A stretch of 60,010 nucleotides of DNA from contig NZ_JXXK01000024.1 in the NCBI RefSeq assembly GCF_000949455.1, positions 1 through 60,010 of the forward strand, in the 5' to 3' direction. Each line of letters starts with the position of its first letter. The first letter of the stretch is position 1. Shown here in pieces: positions 25,897 through 34,255 of the stretch. This DNA is from Ruthenibacterium lactatiformans. GTDB lineage: Bacteria > Bacillota > Clostridia > Oscillospirales > Ruminococcaceae. A model generated the notes under the pieces. The model made no database searches. It saw only the letters and a list, made by a program, of their open reading frames with translations, and was not told where the DNA came from. The position numbers and the translations under genes were made by a program.

Positions 25897-26018
25897 GCCG
25901 CGCCCCGCGTTTTGCCTTGTTTTTCCGGGCGCATGGGGTGCGGCGGGCAACGCGTGTTGACCGCCGCGCGTGAAAAACCGTGCGCTCCCATACCGAAACA
26001 CAAAACGGAGGTTCTGCC

Positions 26019-26750
26019 ATGTCTGTTTATCTCATCACCGGCGCGTCCAGCGACGTGGGCACCGCGCTCATCGACCGTCTGTACCGGGAGGGCGACGTCT
26101 TCATTGCCCAGGGCGCGGGCGACCTTTCCCACCTGGCCCCGCTGTGCCGGAAATACCCCGGCGCCATCAAGACCTACGATGTGGATCTGACGGACCCGGC
26201 CGCGCTGGAGCTGTTCGTCCGGGATGTGGCGGCGCGTTACCCCACGCCCACGCACCTCGTGCACCTGCCCGCGCTGCGCGTCGTAAATACCAGGTTCAAG
26301 AATTTTGACGAGGACCGCTTTGAGCGGGACATGAGCGTGCAGATCCGCAGCGCGGTGAAGCTGTGCAAAACGTTCCTGCCCGCCATGGCGAAGGCGCGGC
26401 AGGGGCGCGTATTGTTCATGCTGACGAGCTATCTGCTGGGTGCGCCGCCCAAAAATACGGCGGCCTATGTAATGGTGAAAAGCACGCTGCAGGGCCTTGC
26501 CAAAAGCCTTGCGGCGGACTACGCCTCCTTCGGCGTCACCGTCAACTGCGTGATGCCCAGCATGATGGAAACGAAATTCCTGGCCGACACCAGCGACCTG
26601 ATCGTACAGGCCAGCGCGGAAGCCAACCCCATGAAGCGCAACGCCCGTGTGGAGGACGTGGTGCCCGCCATGGCGTTCCTTCTTTCCGAGGAAGCGGGCT
26701 TTATCACGGGCGTAACACTGCCCGTCACGGGAGGGAGCGCGTTTTTATGA
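26019..26750 (+). CDS. Short-chain dehydrogenase/reductase
   Basis: This 243-aa Rossmann-fold oxidoreductase has the cofactor motif TGASSDVG at 7-14, the catalytic S137, Y150 and K154 (YxxxK), and PVTGG at the C-terminus as in FabG-like ketoreductases. The usual NNAG motif is replaced by VHLPA. It is likely to reduce a beta-ketoacyl-ACP or oxidise a hydroxyacyl unit. The ATG at 26019 follows ACGGAGG. Its stop overlaps the next start (ATGA). Confidence 0.87.
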   Translation: MSVYLITGASSDVGTALIDRLYREGDVFIAQGAGDLSHLAPLCRKYPGAIKTYDVDLTDPAALELFVRDVAARYPTPTHLVHLPALRVVNTRFKNFDEDRFERDMSVQIRSAVKLCKTFLPAMAKARQGRVLFMLTSYLLGAPPKNTAAYVMVKSTLQGLAKSLAADYASFGVTVNCVMPSMMETKFLADTSDLIVQASAEANPMKRNARVEDVVPAMAFLLSEEAGFITGVTLPVTGGSAFL

Positions 26751-27754
26751 GCACTTCCCCGCTGACTTTCCGCCTTGCACGGCCGGACGAGGGCCCGGCC
26801 GTCGCTGCATTTCTGGACGCGCACTGGGGCGAAAAGCACCCGCTGGTGCATCTGCCCGATTTTTTTGATTTCTACTACCGGCCCTTCGGCCCGGACGGCC
26901 CGCTCCAGTTCGCCTTCGCCGAGCAGGACGGCGCGCCCGTTGCCATCGTGGGATATATCCGCGCCAACGCGCTGGAAACGCCCGACATCTGGGTGTCCAT
27001 CTGGTGTGCCGTCAAAGGGCACAACGGCAGCGGACTGGAACTGATGGCCGCGCTGCCGGGCCTGACAAACGCCCGCGTGATGGCCTGCAACAACATCCGG
27101 CCCAGGACCATGGCGTTCTACACCTTTCTGGGTTACACCGCAGAGCGCCTGCCCCACTATTACCGTCTGGCCGATAAGGCCAGCTACGCCGTGGCCCGCG
27201 TGGCCCGCAGGGATATCCTTCCCGCGGGAGGCAGCGCCGTGCTGCGCCTTCTGCCGGACGAGGACGCGCTGCGGAAATGCGGCTATACGCCCGACCCCGC
27301 CCGCAGGCCTTATAAAGACCTCTGGTATCTGGCGCGGCGGTATTTCCACTACCCGCGCCAGCGGTACGATGTGTGGGCCGTTGAGGAATGCGGTGCGGTA
27401 CAAGCGCTGCTGGCAACGCGGTGCATCCCCGTAAACGGCACGTGCGTGCTGCGCATCGTGGATTATACCGGCGTCCCGGAGGCCTTCTCCCGGCTGGGCG
27501 CGGCCGTCAGCCGGCTGATGGCGGACTGCGGCGCGGAATACGCCGACTGCTACTGCTGGGGCATTCCCGCGCAGACGATGGTCGAAGCGGGCTTCTGTGC
27601 CCGCACGGAGGACGACCTCAACATTATCCCCAATTATCTGACGCCGCCGCTCTGCGAAAATACGGAATACTATTTCTTCACCAGCGAACCCGCTGCTTTC
27701 ACGATGTTCAAGGCCGACGGGGACCAGGACAGGCCCAATATCAGGGTGGAATGA
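26747..27754 (+). CDS. GNAT-like acyltransferase, two-domain
   Basis: This 335-aa cytoplasmic protein has a GNAT-like N-terminal half (EDG/ARPDEGPAVAAFLDAHWG start, acyl-binding strand IVGYIRANALET) and a second half that also looks like an acetyltransferase fold. The first start codon overlaps the SDR stop by 4 bp, so the two are translationally coupled. As the last gene of the operon it is the best candidate to transfer the finished acyl group from the carrier to an amino sugar or amino acid. The acceptor is unknown and homology is weak, so the function is inferred from context. Confidence 0.7.
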   Translation: MSTSPLTFRLARPDEGPAVAAFLDAHWGEKHPLVHLPDFFDFYYRPFGPDGPLQFAFAEQDGAPVAIVGYIRANALETPDIWVSIWCAVKGHNGSGLELMAALPGLTNARVMACNNIRPRTMAFYTFLGYTAERLPHYYRLADKASYAVARVARRDILPAGGSAVLRLLPDEDALRKCGYTPDPARRPYKDLWYLARRYFHYPRQRYDVWAVEECGAVQALLATRCIPVNGTCVLRIVDYTGVPEAFSRLGAAVSRLMADCGAEYADCYCWGIPAQTMVEAGFCARTEDDLNIIPNYLTPPLCENTEYYFFTSEPAAFTMFKADGDQDRPNIRVE

Positions 27755-27792
27755 CGCCGCGGCCCGTTCCCCTTTTCCATTGCAACGCCATG

Positions 27793-27827
27793 CCCGGCAG
27801 ATGTGTAAAAACATCTGCCGGGTTTTT
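27793..27827 (+). terminator. Terminator of the acyl-carrier operon
   Basis: Arms CCCGGCAGATGT and ACATCTGCCGGG (12 bp, 6-nt loop) are followed by TTTTTG, a classical intrinsic terminator. Confidence 0.9.
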
Positions 27828-27864
27828 GTGTGTTCTGCCAAAAATAGTCACCACCCCTTTCTTT

Positions 27865-27894
27865 TTGTTGCCTTTTACACTAATATGTTATATT
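27865..27894 (+). promoter_or_regulatory. Promoter of the small exported protein and hppA
   Basis: TTGTTG (27865-27870) is followed after 18 bp by TATATT (27889-27894), or after 17 bp by TTATAT. The AT-rich stretch stands out strongly from its GC-rich neighbourhood. Confidence 0.6.
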
Positions 27895-27947
27895 GGGTGA
27901 AAAGTTTTGTTTTTGTTGTTTTGAGTTTTGGGAAAGGAGGGGGTGAA

Positions 27948-28310
27948 ATGCGTTTTCTCATGCTGTTTTTGCGGCTTGTGCTGTGCGCCGTCTGCCTGTT
28001 CGCGCTTTGCCCGTCCGTGCCGCAGGCCGACGGGAGCGATACGCCGGACAGCCTTCCCCTCCTTGCCCAGGAGCGCATACAGGAGCAGGACAGCTGCCTG
28101 CTGGCCGCTCCCGGCGCCGCTTTCAGCGCGCCCGCGCGGCGCGGCATGCCGCCGCAGCGCGCAGCGTGTGCGGCAGCCGCCGTGGGCGTCGGCGCCCTGT
28201 GGCGCTGCCTTGTGCACTGCCGGCACGCCTGCCGGGCCCGTCGCAGCCACCGGCCCTGCCTGCTTTCTCAACGGCGCGGAGGCCATGCGCCGCCTTGCCC
28301 CTGCATTTAA
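27948..28310 (+). CDS. Small exported protein, Cys/Arg-rich, unknown function
   Basis: This 120-aa product begins with a hydrophobic signal-like segment (residues 2-22) and continues as a Pro/Arg/Cys-rich chain with a hydrophobic stretch in the middle (about 72-90). I do not recognise a family. Support for a real gene comes from the excellent ribosome binding site AAAGGAGGGGGTGAA, the promoter 55 bp upstream and the strong GC bias at third codon positions in this frame. It precedes the pyrophosphatase gene by 84 nt, so it may be co-transcribed. Confidence 0.55.
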   Translation: MRFLMLFLRLVLCAVCLFALCPSVPQADGSDTPDSLPLLAQERIQEQDSCLLAAPGAAFSAPARRGMPPQRAACAAAAVGVGALWRCLVHCRHACRARRSHRPCLLSQRRGGHAPPCPCI

Positions 28311-28394
28311 AACGGAGCATCCGGCCCGGCGACGGCTCGCCCCAAAACGCGGCCGCCCCGGGGACACTTTATCGTTCAAGGGGGTATATTTATC

Positions 28395-30425
28395 ATGTTC
28401 TGGGTCTATGCGGCGCTTGCCGTATCGCTCGTATCCTTTTTTGTCGCGGCGTATTTCTACAACTGGGTAAAAAAACTGCCCACGGCCAATCCGAAGCTGG
28501 ATGAGGTCGGCGCGCTGATCCGCGAGGGCGCGTTCACCTTCCTCAGGCGGGAATACCGTGTGCTGGGGCTTTTCTCCATCATCGTGATGGCCGTTATCTT
28601 TTTGTTCTTTCCGCAGCCTGTCTGGGCCGGCGCGGGCGTGGGCAAAAATCTGCTGATGGTGTTTGCCTACCTGTGCGGCACCGTGCTTTCGGCGCTGGCG
28701 GGCTACGTGGGCATCTCCATCGCCACCATCGCCAACCTGAAGGCGGCCACGGCCGCGCGGGAATCCATCCAGAAATCTTTTATGGCGGGCTTCCGCGGCG
28801 GCGCGGTGATGGGCATGGCCGTCATCGGCACTTCTCTGGCAGGCGCGGCGCTCATTTATATCATCTCCCGTGACGCGGACGTCATTATGGCGTTCAGCTT
28901 CGGCGCAAGCTCTCTGGCGCTGTTTGCCAAAGCGGGCGGCGGCATCTTCACCAAAACGGCCGACATCGCGGCCGACCTGACGGGCAAGGTGGAGCTGGGC
29001 ATCCCCGAGGACGACCCGCGCAACCCCGCCGTGATCGCGGACAATGTGGGCGACAACGTGGGCGACGTGGCCGGCATGGGCGCCGACCTGTTCGATTCCA
29101 ATGTAGCCGCCATGGCCGCCACCATCGTCATCGCCCTTTCCCTGGGCGAGGTGCCCTTCCTGTTCTGCGTCACCACGCTGGGCCTGCTGGCCTCTGTTGT
29201 GGGCGTGCTGTGCGCCCGCCTGGGCAAAAACGGGAATCCTTCCCGCGCGCTGAACGGCGGCACCTATCTCACCTGCGGTGTGTTCGCGGCGCTCACTTTC
29301 ATCGCCTGCCTTGCTTCCGGCTTTGAGCTGCGCCTCTGGGGCGCGGCCATGGTGGGTATGCTGGCGGGTGTCATCATCGGCATCACCTCCGATTTCTTCA
29401 CGGGCGACGACAAGAAGCCCGTTGCCAAGGTGGCCGAGGCCTGCCAGAGCGGCCCGGCGTTCACCATCCTCTCCGGTTTTTCCTATGGGCTTTTGTCCGC
29501 GCTGCCCGCGCTGGTGGGCATTGGGCTTGCGGCGCTCATTTCCTACAAGCTGTGCGCGCCCCTGGGCGCAGGGTATGAGATGCTGGGCATCTCCTGTGCG
29601 GCCATCGGCATGCTTTCCATCGTGGGCATGATCATCTCCAGCGACGCCTACGGCCCCATCGTGGACAACGCCCGGGGCGTGGCGGAAATGGCGGACCTTG
29701 GCGATGAGGTTCTGGAGATCACCGACGAGCTGGATGCAGCCGGCAACACCGCAAAGGCCATCACCAAGGGCTTTTCCATCGGCGCGGCGGGCCTGACCGT
29801 CATCGCCCTGCTGGGCGCGTTCCGCGAGGTGGTCCAGGCTGCGGGCGTGGAGATCACGTTCGACCTGATGGACCCGCTGGTGTTCTTCGGCATGCTGGTG
29901 GGCGCAGCCATCCCGGCCGTGTTCTCGGCCATGCTCATTATGGGCGTAAACCGCAACTCCCAGCTGATGGTGAAAGAGATCCACCGCCAGTTCAAAGAGA
30001 TCCCCGGCCTGAAGGAAGGCACCGGCAAACCGGATTATGCGCGCTGCATCGATATTTCCACGCTGGGCGCCATCCGTGAGCTGGTCCCCGCGGGCCTTAC
30101 AGCCATTGCCGCCACGCTGCTGGTGGGCTTCATCGGTGGCGTGCAGGCCATCGGCGGGTACCTGACAGGCAACATCATCTCCGGCCTGCTGCTGGCGCTT
30201 TTGATGAGCAATGCGGGCGGCCTGTGGGACAACGCGAAAAAGTACATTGAATCCGGCCACTTCGGCGGCAAGGGCAGCGACGCACACAAGGCCGCTGTCA
30301 TCGGCGACACCGTGGGCGATCCGTTCAAGGACACCGCCGGGCCGTCCATCAACACACAGATCACCGTCGTTTCGCTGGTCAGTTCTCTGGCGGCGGTTTT
30401 GTTCCTCACCTATTCCATCTTTTAA
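28395..30425 (+). CDS. hppA: Membrane-bound ion-translocating pyrophosphatase
   Basis: This integral membrane pump of 676 aa with about 16 helices hydrolyses pyrophosphate to move protons or Na+. The pyrophosphate-binding signature GGGIFTKTADIAADLTGKVE and the acidic cluster DNVGDNVGDVAGMGADLF are intact. At the position that decides potassium dependence the motif reads GNTAKA with K454, whereas K+-dependent enzymes have alanine there (GNTTAA). This protein is therefore predicted to be K+-independent, and such enzymes are mostly proton pumps. AAGGGGGT precedes the ATG. Confidence 0.96.
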   Translation: MFWVYAALAVSLVSFFVAAYFYNWVKKLPTANPKLDEVGALIREGAFTFLRREYRVLGLFSIIVMAVIFLFFPQPVWAGAGVGKNLLMVFAYLCGTVLSALAGYVGISIATIANLKAATAARESIQKSFMAGFRGGAVMGMAVIGTSLAGAALIYIISRDADVIMAFSFGASSLALFAKAGGGIFTKTADIAADLTGKVELGIPEDDPRNPAVIADNVGDNVGDVAGMGADLFDSNVAAMAATIVIALSLGEVPFLFCVTTLGLLASVVGVLCARLGKNGNPSRALNGGTYLTCGVFAALTFIACLASGFELRLWGAAMVGMLAGVIIGITSDFFTGDDKKPVAKVAEACQSGPAFTILSGFSYGLLSALPALVGIGLAALISYKLCAPLGAGYEMLGISCAAIGMLSIVGMIISSDAYGPIVDNARGVAEMADLGDEVLEITDELDAAGNTAKAITKGFSIGAAGLTVIALLGAFREVVQAAGVEITFDLMDPLVFFGMLVGAAIPAVFSAMLIMGVNRNSQLMVKEIHRQFKEIPGLKEGTGKPDYARCIDISTLGAIRELVPAGLTAIAATLLVGFIGGVQAIGGYLTGNIISGLLLALLMSNAGGLWDNAKKYIESGHFGGKGSDAHKAAVIGDTVGDPFKDTAGPSINTQITVVSLVSSLAAVLFLTYSIF

Positions 30426-30434
30426 AGCAAGCGC

Positions 30435-30470
30435 AAAAAGAGGCCCCGGCTGCTGCCGGGGCCTCTTTTT
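30435..30470. terminator. Bidirectional terminator between hppA and nrdB
   Basis: A perfect 16-bp stem with a 4-nt loop (AAAAAGAGGCCCCGGC and its complement) has a T-run at the end of each arm. It serves both convergent genes. Confidence 0.95.
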
Positions 30471-30484
30471 TACGGAGCAGCAGC

Positions 30485-31528
30485 TTACAGGTCGTCTACC
30501 AGAGCGGTGCTTTTCGCATAGGCCGTGCTCTTTGCCTCAAAGAAATCCGTTTTCACCAGGTTGGCGTTGGAATACTGGCTCACCCAGGCCATGTTGGCCG
30601 GCTCGGCCTCATAACCCTCATACAGCGTGCCGAAGCCCAGGCTCGTCCAGCGCAGATTGCCCAGATACCTGATATAATCCGTCACCATCTGCCGCGTCAG
30701 GCCGGGGATCACGTCGCCGATGACATAATGGCCCCACGCGGTCTCCTGCCGCACGCCCTCCTCCAGCAGCTCGCGCATCATGCGCACGTTTTCCGTACCG
30801 AACAGCTCGGGCTGTTCTTTCTGCAGCTCCAGGATGATATTGCGGAACAGCCACAGATGGGTGTTCTCGTCCCGGTTGATATAGCGGATCTCTTGTGCGG
30901 AGCCGGGCATCTTGCCGTTGCGGCTGAGGTTGTAGAAAAACATGAAGCCGGAGTAGAAATACACGCCTTCCAGAATGTAGTTCGCCATCAGTGCCCTGAG
31001 CAGCGCTTCGGGGCTTTTCTCGCTCTGGAACGCATTGTAGCATTCCCCGATGAACGTGTTACGGCGCAGCAGATGCTCGTCGGTTTTCCACTGGTAAAGG
31101 ATATTGTCACGCTGTGTGGGGCTGCAGATGGTGTCCAGCATATAGCTGTAACTCTGGCTGTGGACACATTCCTGGAATGTCTGGATGTTGAGGCACAGAT
31201 TCACCTCGTTGGCTGTGATGTATTCGCCGAGGTTCGGCAGGTTCGCCGTCTGGATGGAGTCCAGAAACACCAGAAAACTGAGTATTTTATCGTAGGCCGT
31301 ACGCTCGGCCGCGTCCAGGCGCGGGTAATCTTTCACGTCCTGCGCCAGGCTGATCTCCTCCGGGATCCAGAAATTGTTCATGGCCTGACGGTACCAGCCG
31401 CTCACCCACGAATACCGCATGTTGTTAAAATCGTTCAGATTGGTCGTATTGCCGCCGATCATCCGCCGCAGCCGGACGTCGGTGTCTCCGTCCGGGTTGA
31501 ACAGCGGTTTTTTTGCCAGCATCTCCAT
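30485..31528 (-). CDS. nrdB: Ribonucleotide reductase class I, beta subunit
   Basis: This 347-aa diiron protein generates the radical needed for dNTP synthesis. The sequence QECVHSQSY contains the metal ligands Glu and His and the tyrosine that aligns with radical Y122 of E. coli R2. Further ligands appear in LDSIQT and RDENTHLW. The C-terminal tail ends STALVDDL, which docks on the alpha subunit. The start is at 31528 behind GAGGAG; a longer frame upstream overlaps nrdA and has no support. It follows nrdA with a 74-nt gap. Confidence 0.95.
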   Translation of the reverse strand: MEMLAKKPLFNPDGDTDVRLRRMIGGNTTNLNDFNNMRYSWVSGWYRQAMNNFWIPEEISLAQDVKDYPRLDAAERTAYDKILSFLVFLDSIQTANLPNLGEYITANEVNLCLNIQTFQECVHSQSYSYMLDTICSPTQRDNILYQWKTDEHLLRRNTFIGECYNAFQSEKSPEALLRALMANYILEGVYFYSGFMFFYNLSRNGKMPGSAQEIRYINRDENTHLWLFRNIILELQKEQPELFGTENVRMMRELLEEGVRQETAWGHYVIGDVIPGLTRQMVTDYIRYLGNLRWTSLGFGTLYEGYEAEPANMAWVSQYSNANLVKTDFFEAKSTAYAKSTALVDDL

Positions 31529-31601
31529 CGCTCTTTCTCCTCTTCCCGCCCCGGTACGGGGCCTTTGTTCTTCCTGTCCGTTCCGCCCGCAGAGGGCTGC
31601 T

Positions 31602-34124
31602 TCAGGAGGAGCAGCTCTCGCATTCCTCCACCTCCAGCGATTTGGAGCGCACATAGTATACGGTCTTGACGCCGCACTCCCAGGCCAGCACATACAGCTC
31701 CAGCACCTGCCGCAGCGTATATTCGTTGGTGATGTACAGGTTCACGCTCTGGGCCTGGTCGATATGGCGCTGGCGCACGCCGCAGGCGCGCACGCTCCAC
31801 TTCTGGTCAATGGTATGGGCGTTTTTGTAGTACCAATAGGTATCCATGGAAAGCTCCGGCGCAACGCGGGGCAGCATGCCTCTCTTTTTCTCCTCCAGGA
31901 AAAAACGCTTCATCAGCGGGTCCACACCGGCGGTGGTGCCGGAAAGGATGCTGGTGGAGCTGGTTGGCGCAACGGCCAGCAGGTACGCGTTGCGCATGCC
32001 CTGCGCCGCCACCTTCTGCGCCAGCGCACGCCATTCCGGCGAGGTATAGCCCCGCTTTTCAAAATAGGCGCCGGTCTGCCAGTCGCTGCCTTCAAAATAG
32101 GCGTAACTTCCTTTTTCCGCCGCAAGGTCCGCGCTAGCCTCCACGGCCGCGCGGTTGATGCGTTCAAACACATCGTCCGCAAAGGCCAGATGCTCGCCGC
32201 TCTCCCACCGGATGCCGCGCTTGGCCAGCATGTGGTGGTAGCCGGACACCCCCAGCCCGATGCTGCGGTAGCGCCGGTTCGTCAGCTCCGCATAGGGCAG
32301 CGGATAGAAATTTAGGTCGATGACATTGTCCAGCGCACGCACAGCGGTGCGCACGGTGTCCCGCAGCACTGCGTCGTCCTCCACAGGCAGATGTCCAAGA
32401 GAGAGACTGGCAAGGTTGCACACCACAAACTCGCCCGGGCGCGTGGTGGTGACGACCACAGTATCGCCGTCCCGTGTTTCCACCTCCCGGCTCACGGTCT
32501 CGATGGGCGCCATGTTCTGGGCGATCTCCGTGCACAGGTTGGAGCAGTAGATCACACCCTTGTGGCTGTTGGGGTTCGCGCGGTTGACGGCGTCCCGGTT
32601 GAAAGCAAAGGGCGTGCCTGTCTCTACGGCGGATCTGAGGATGAGGCGCACCAGTTCCTTGACCGTGACCACACGTTTGGAGATGCGCGCGTCCGCCACA
32701 CAGTCGCGGTAACGGCGCTCCCACTCCGCGCCGGTGTAATCCTCCAGCGCATAGCCCTTTACCGTCAGCACCTCATGGGGGCACAGCAGCGCCCATTCGG
32801 CGTCGATGTCCTCTTTGGCCAGCTTCCAGAACAGGTCCGGATAGCACACTGCCGGGAACACGTCGTGGGCTTTCATGCGGTCGTCCCCGTTGTTGGTGCG
32901 AAGCTGCAAAAACTCCGGCAGGTCCTTGTGCCAGGCGTCCAGATACACGGCCACAGCGCCCTGGCGCATGCCCAGCTGGTCTACCGCTACGGCGGTGTCG
33001 TTCACCAGGCGGATCCACCGCACCACACCTCCGGCCGCGCCCTCAAAGCCGCGTATGCTGCCGCCCGCCGCGCGCACCTTTCCGAAATACATGCCCATGC
33101 CACCGCCGTATTTGCTTACCTGTGCAAAGTTGTCGATGCTTCGGTAAATGCCTTCCAGGCTGTCCGGCACCGTATCGATGAAGCAGCTGGAGAGCTGATG
33201 ATAGGGCTTGCGCGCATTGGACAGCGTGGGCGTGGCCATCGTCACATGCATCCGGCTGAGCATATCGTAAAATTTCTGTACCCAGGCCATGCGGTCCCGC
33301 TTTTCACGCATGGCCAGATGCAGTGCGATGCCCAGAAACATCTCCTGCGGAGTCTCCAGCGGAGCGTGGGCCCGGTCGTGGATGACATATCGCTTGAGCA
33401 GCAGGTCCAGCCCGGAGTATGTAAACAGCTCATCCCGCTCCGGCCGCAGAAAATTCTGCGCCTGCTCGATCTCTTCCCGGCTGTAATGCGCCAGGATGTA
33501 TTCGCCGTACAGCCCCTCGTCCGTCAGGCGGCGCAGCTTGTCGTACAAGCCGCCGATGCCCCGCTTGCGCAGCTGCTCCTCCAGGCTGCGGCCAAACCGT
33601 GCATTGAGCAGGCGCGCCGCGATGAATTCCCAGCGCGGGGCCTCCTGGCTCGTCAGCTCCACAGCCGCCTTCACCAGCGCCTCCAGCGCCGCGTCCGCGC
33701 CCATGCCCGGCTTGACAAAGCTCTGAAACTTTGTGTTCAGCACGGTCAGCGCATACGCCTCGCCGGGGAAATCCTTTTCGATCTTGGCCAGCACGCCGTC
33801 CAGTGCCGGAACGCCCGCCGCCTGAGCCATGGCGCGCCGCGCCGCGCGCTGCTCGTTGCGCCGGTGCCGGTACAAAATATACCGCTTTGCTTCCTCGTAA
33901 CGGCCGTTTTCCATCAGCACCCGTTCCACAGCGTCCTGTATGTCCTCCACGGCCCAACCGCCGTCTTTGTGCTCCATTTCCTTTTCCACCGCGCGCAGCA
34001 GGCGTTCCATCTCCTCCCGGCTCGTCCCGGCCGCCGTTTCGCGGAAGGCCTTGCCCATGGCCGTGATGATCTTCTCCGGCTCGTAGGGCCGCACCGTGCC
34101 GTCGCGTTTGATGATGTTCCTCAT
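31602..34124 (-). CDS. nrdA: Ribonucleotide reductase class I, alpha subunit
   Basis: This 840-aa catalytic subunit reduces ribonucleoside diphosphates. An ATP-cone (IIKRDGTVRPYEPEKI..., residues 3-95) gives allosteric activity control. The core has the active-site cysteines in QLSSCFIDT, NLCTE (with Asn and Glu partners) and VVCNLAS, and the C-terminus ends ECESCSS with the thioredoxin-reactive pair. The paired nrdB makes this a class I, oxygen-using enzyme, noteworthy for a presumed anaerobe. Expression starts from the palindromic promoter at 34146-34188. Confidence 0.96.
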   Translation of the reverse strand: MRNIIKRDGTVRPYEPEKIITAMGKAFRETAAGTSREEMERLLRAVEKEMEHKDGGWAVEDIQDAVERVLMENGRYEEAKRYILYRHRRNEQRAARRAMAQAAGVPALDGVLAKIEKDFPGEAYALTVLNTKFQSFVKPGMGADAALEALVKAAVELTSQEAPRWEFIAARLLNARFGRSLEEQLRKRGIGGLYDKLRRLTDEGLYGEYILAHYSREEIEQAQNFLRPERDELFTYSGLDLLLKRYVIHDRAHAPLETPQEMFLGIALHLAMREKRDRMAWVQKFYDMLSRMHVTMATPTLSNARKPYHQLSSCFIDTVPDSLEGIYRSIDNFAQVSKYGGGMGMYFGKVRAAGGSIRGFEGAAGGVVRWIRLVNDTAVAVDQLGMRQGAVAVYLDAWHKDLPEFLQLRTNNGDDRMKAHDVFPAVCYPDLFWKLAKEDIDAEWALLCPHEVLTVKGYALEDYTGAEWERRYRDCVADARISKRVVTVKELVRLILRSAVETGTPFAFNRDAVNRANPNSHKGVIYCSNLCTEIAQNMAPIETVSREVETRDGDTVVVTTTRPGEFVVCNLASLSLGHLPVEDDAVLRDTVRTAVRALDNVIDLNFYPLPYAELTNRRYRSIGLGVSGYHHMLAKRGIRWESGEHLAFADDVFERINRAAVEASADLAAEKGSYAYFEGSDWQTGAYFEKRGYTSPEWRALAQKVAAQGMRNAYLLAVAPTSSTSILSGTTAGVDPLMKRFFLEEKKRGMLPRVAPELSMDTYWYYKNAHTIDQKWSVRACGVRQRHIDQAQSVNLYITNEYTLRQVLELYVLAWECGVKTVYYVRSKSLEVEECESCSS

Positions 34125-34145
34125 CAGGTCCCCTTCTTCCGTTCG

Positions 34146-34188
34146 TATTATACTATTTTAGTATAATATGGAAACAGTCTTCCGTCAA
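34146..34188 (-). promoter_or_regulatory. nrdAB promoter overlapped by a perfect palindrome
   Basis: On the minus strand TTGACG (34183-34188) and TATACT (34160-34165) are 17 bp apart. TATTATACTA (34146-34155) and TAGTATAATA (34159-34168) form a perfect 10-bp inverted repeat with a 3-bp centre that covers the -10 and the transcription start. A repressor bound there would shut nrdAB. NrdR boxes are 16-bp and come in pairs; this is a single longer repeat with an odd centre, so it is at best a variant. Confidence 0.8.
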
Positions 34189-34255
34189 CAGCAAAATCCC
34201 GCCGAAGGAAAAAAAGCCGCCTGCCCCGACGGGGCAGACGGTTCCGCATCAAATA

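Noticed and set aside
27888..30287. About 800-codon open frame antisense to the pyrophosphatase
   Set aside because: Low-complexity His/Arg/Gln-rich translation, no ribosome site, and hppA is unmistakable on the other strand.
34146..34168. nrdAB palindrome as a classical NrdR box
   Set aside because: Only one copy, an odd 3-bp centre and no ACAC/GTGT ends, so the assignment would be forced.
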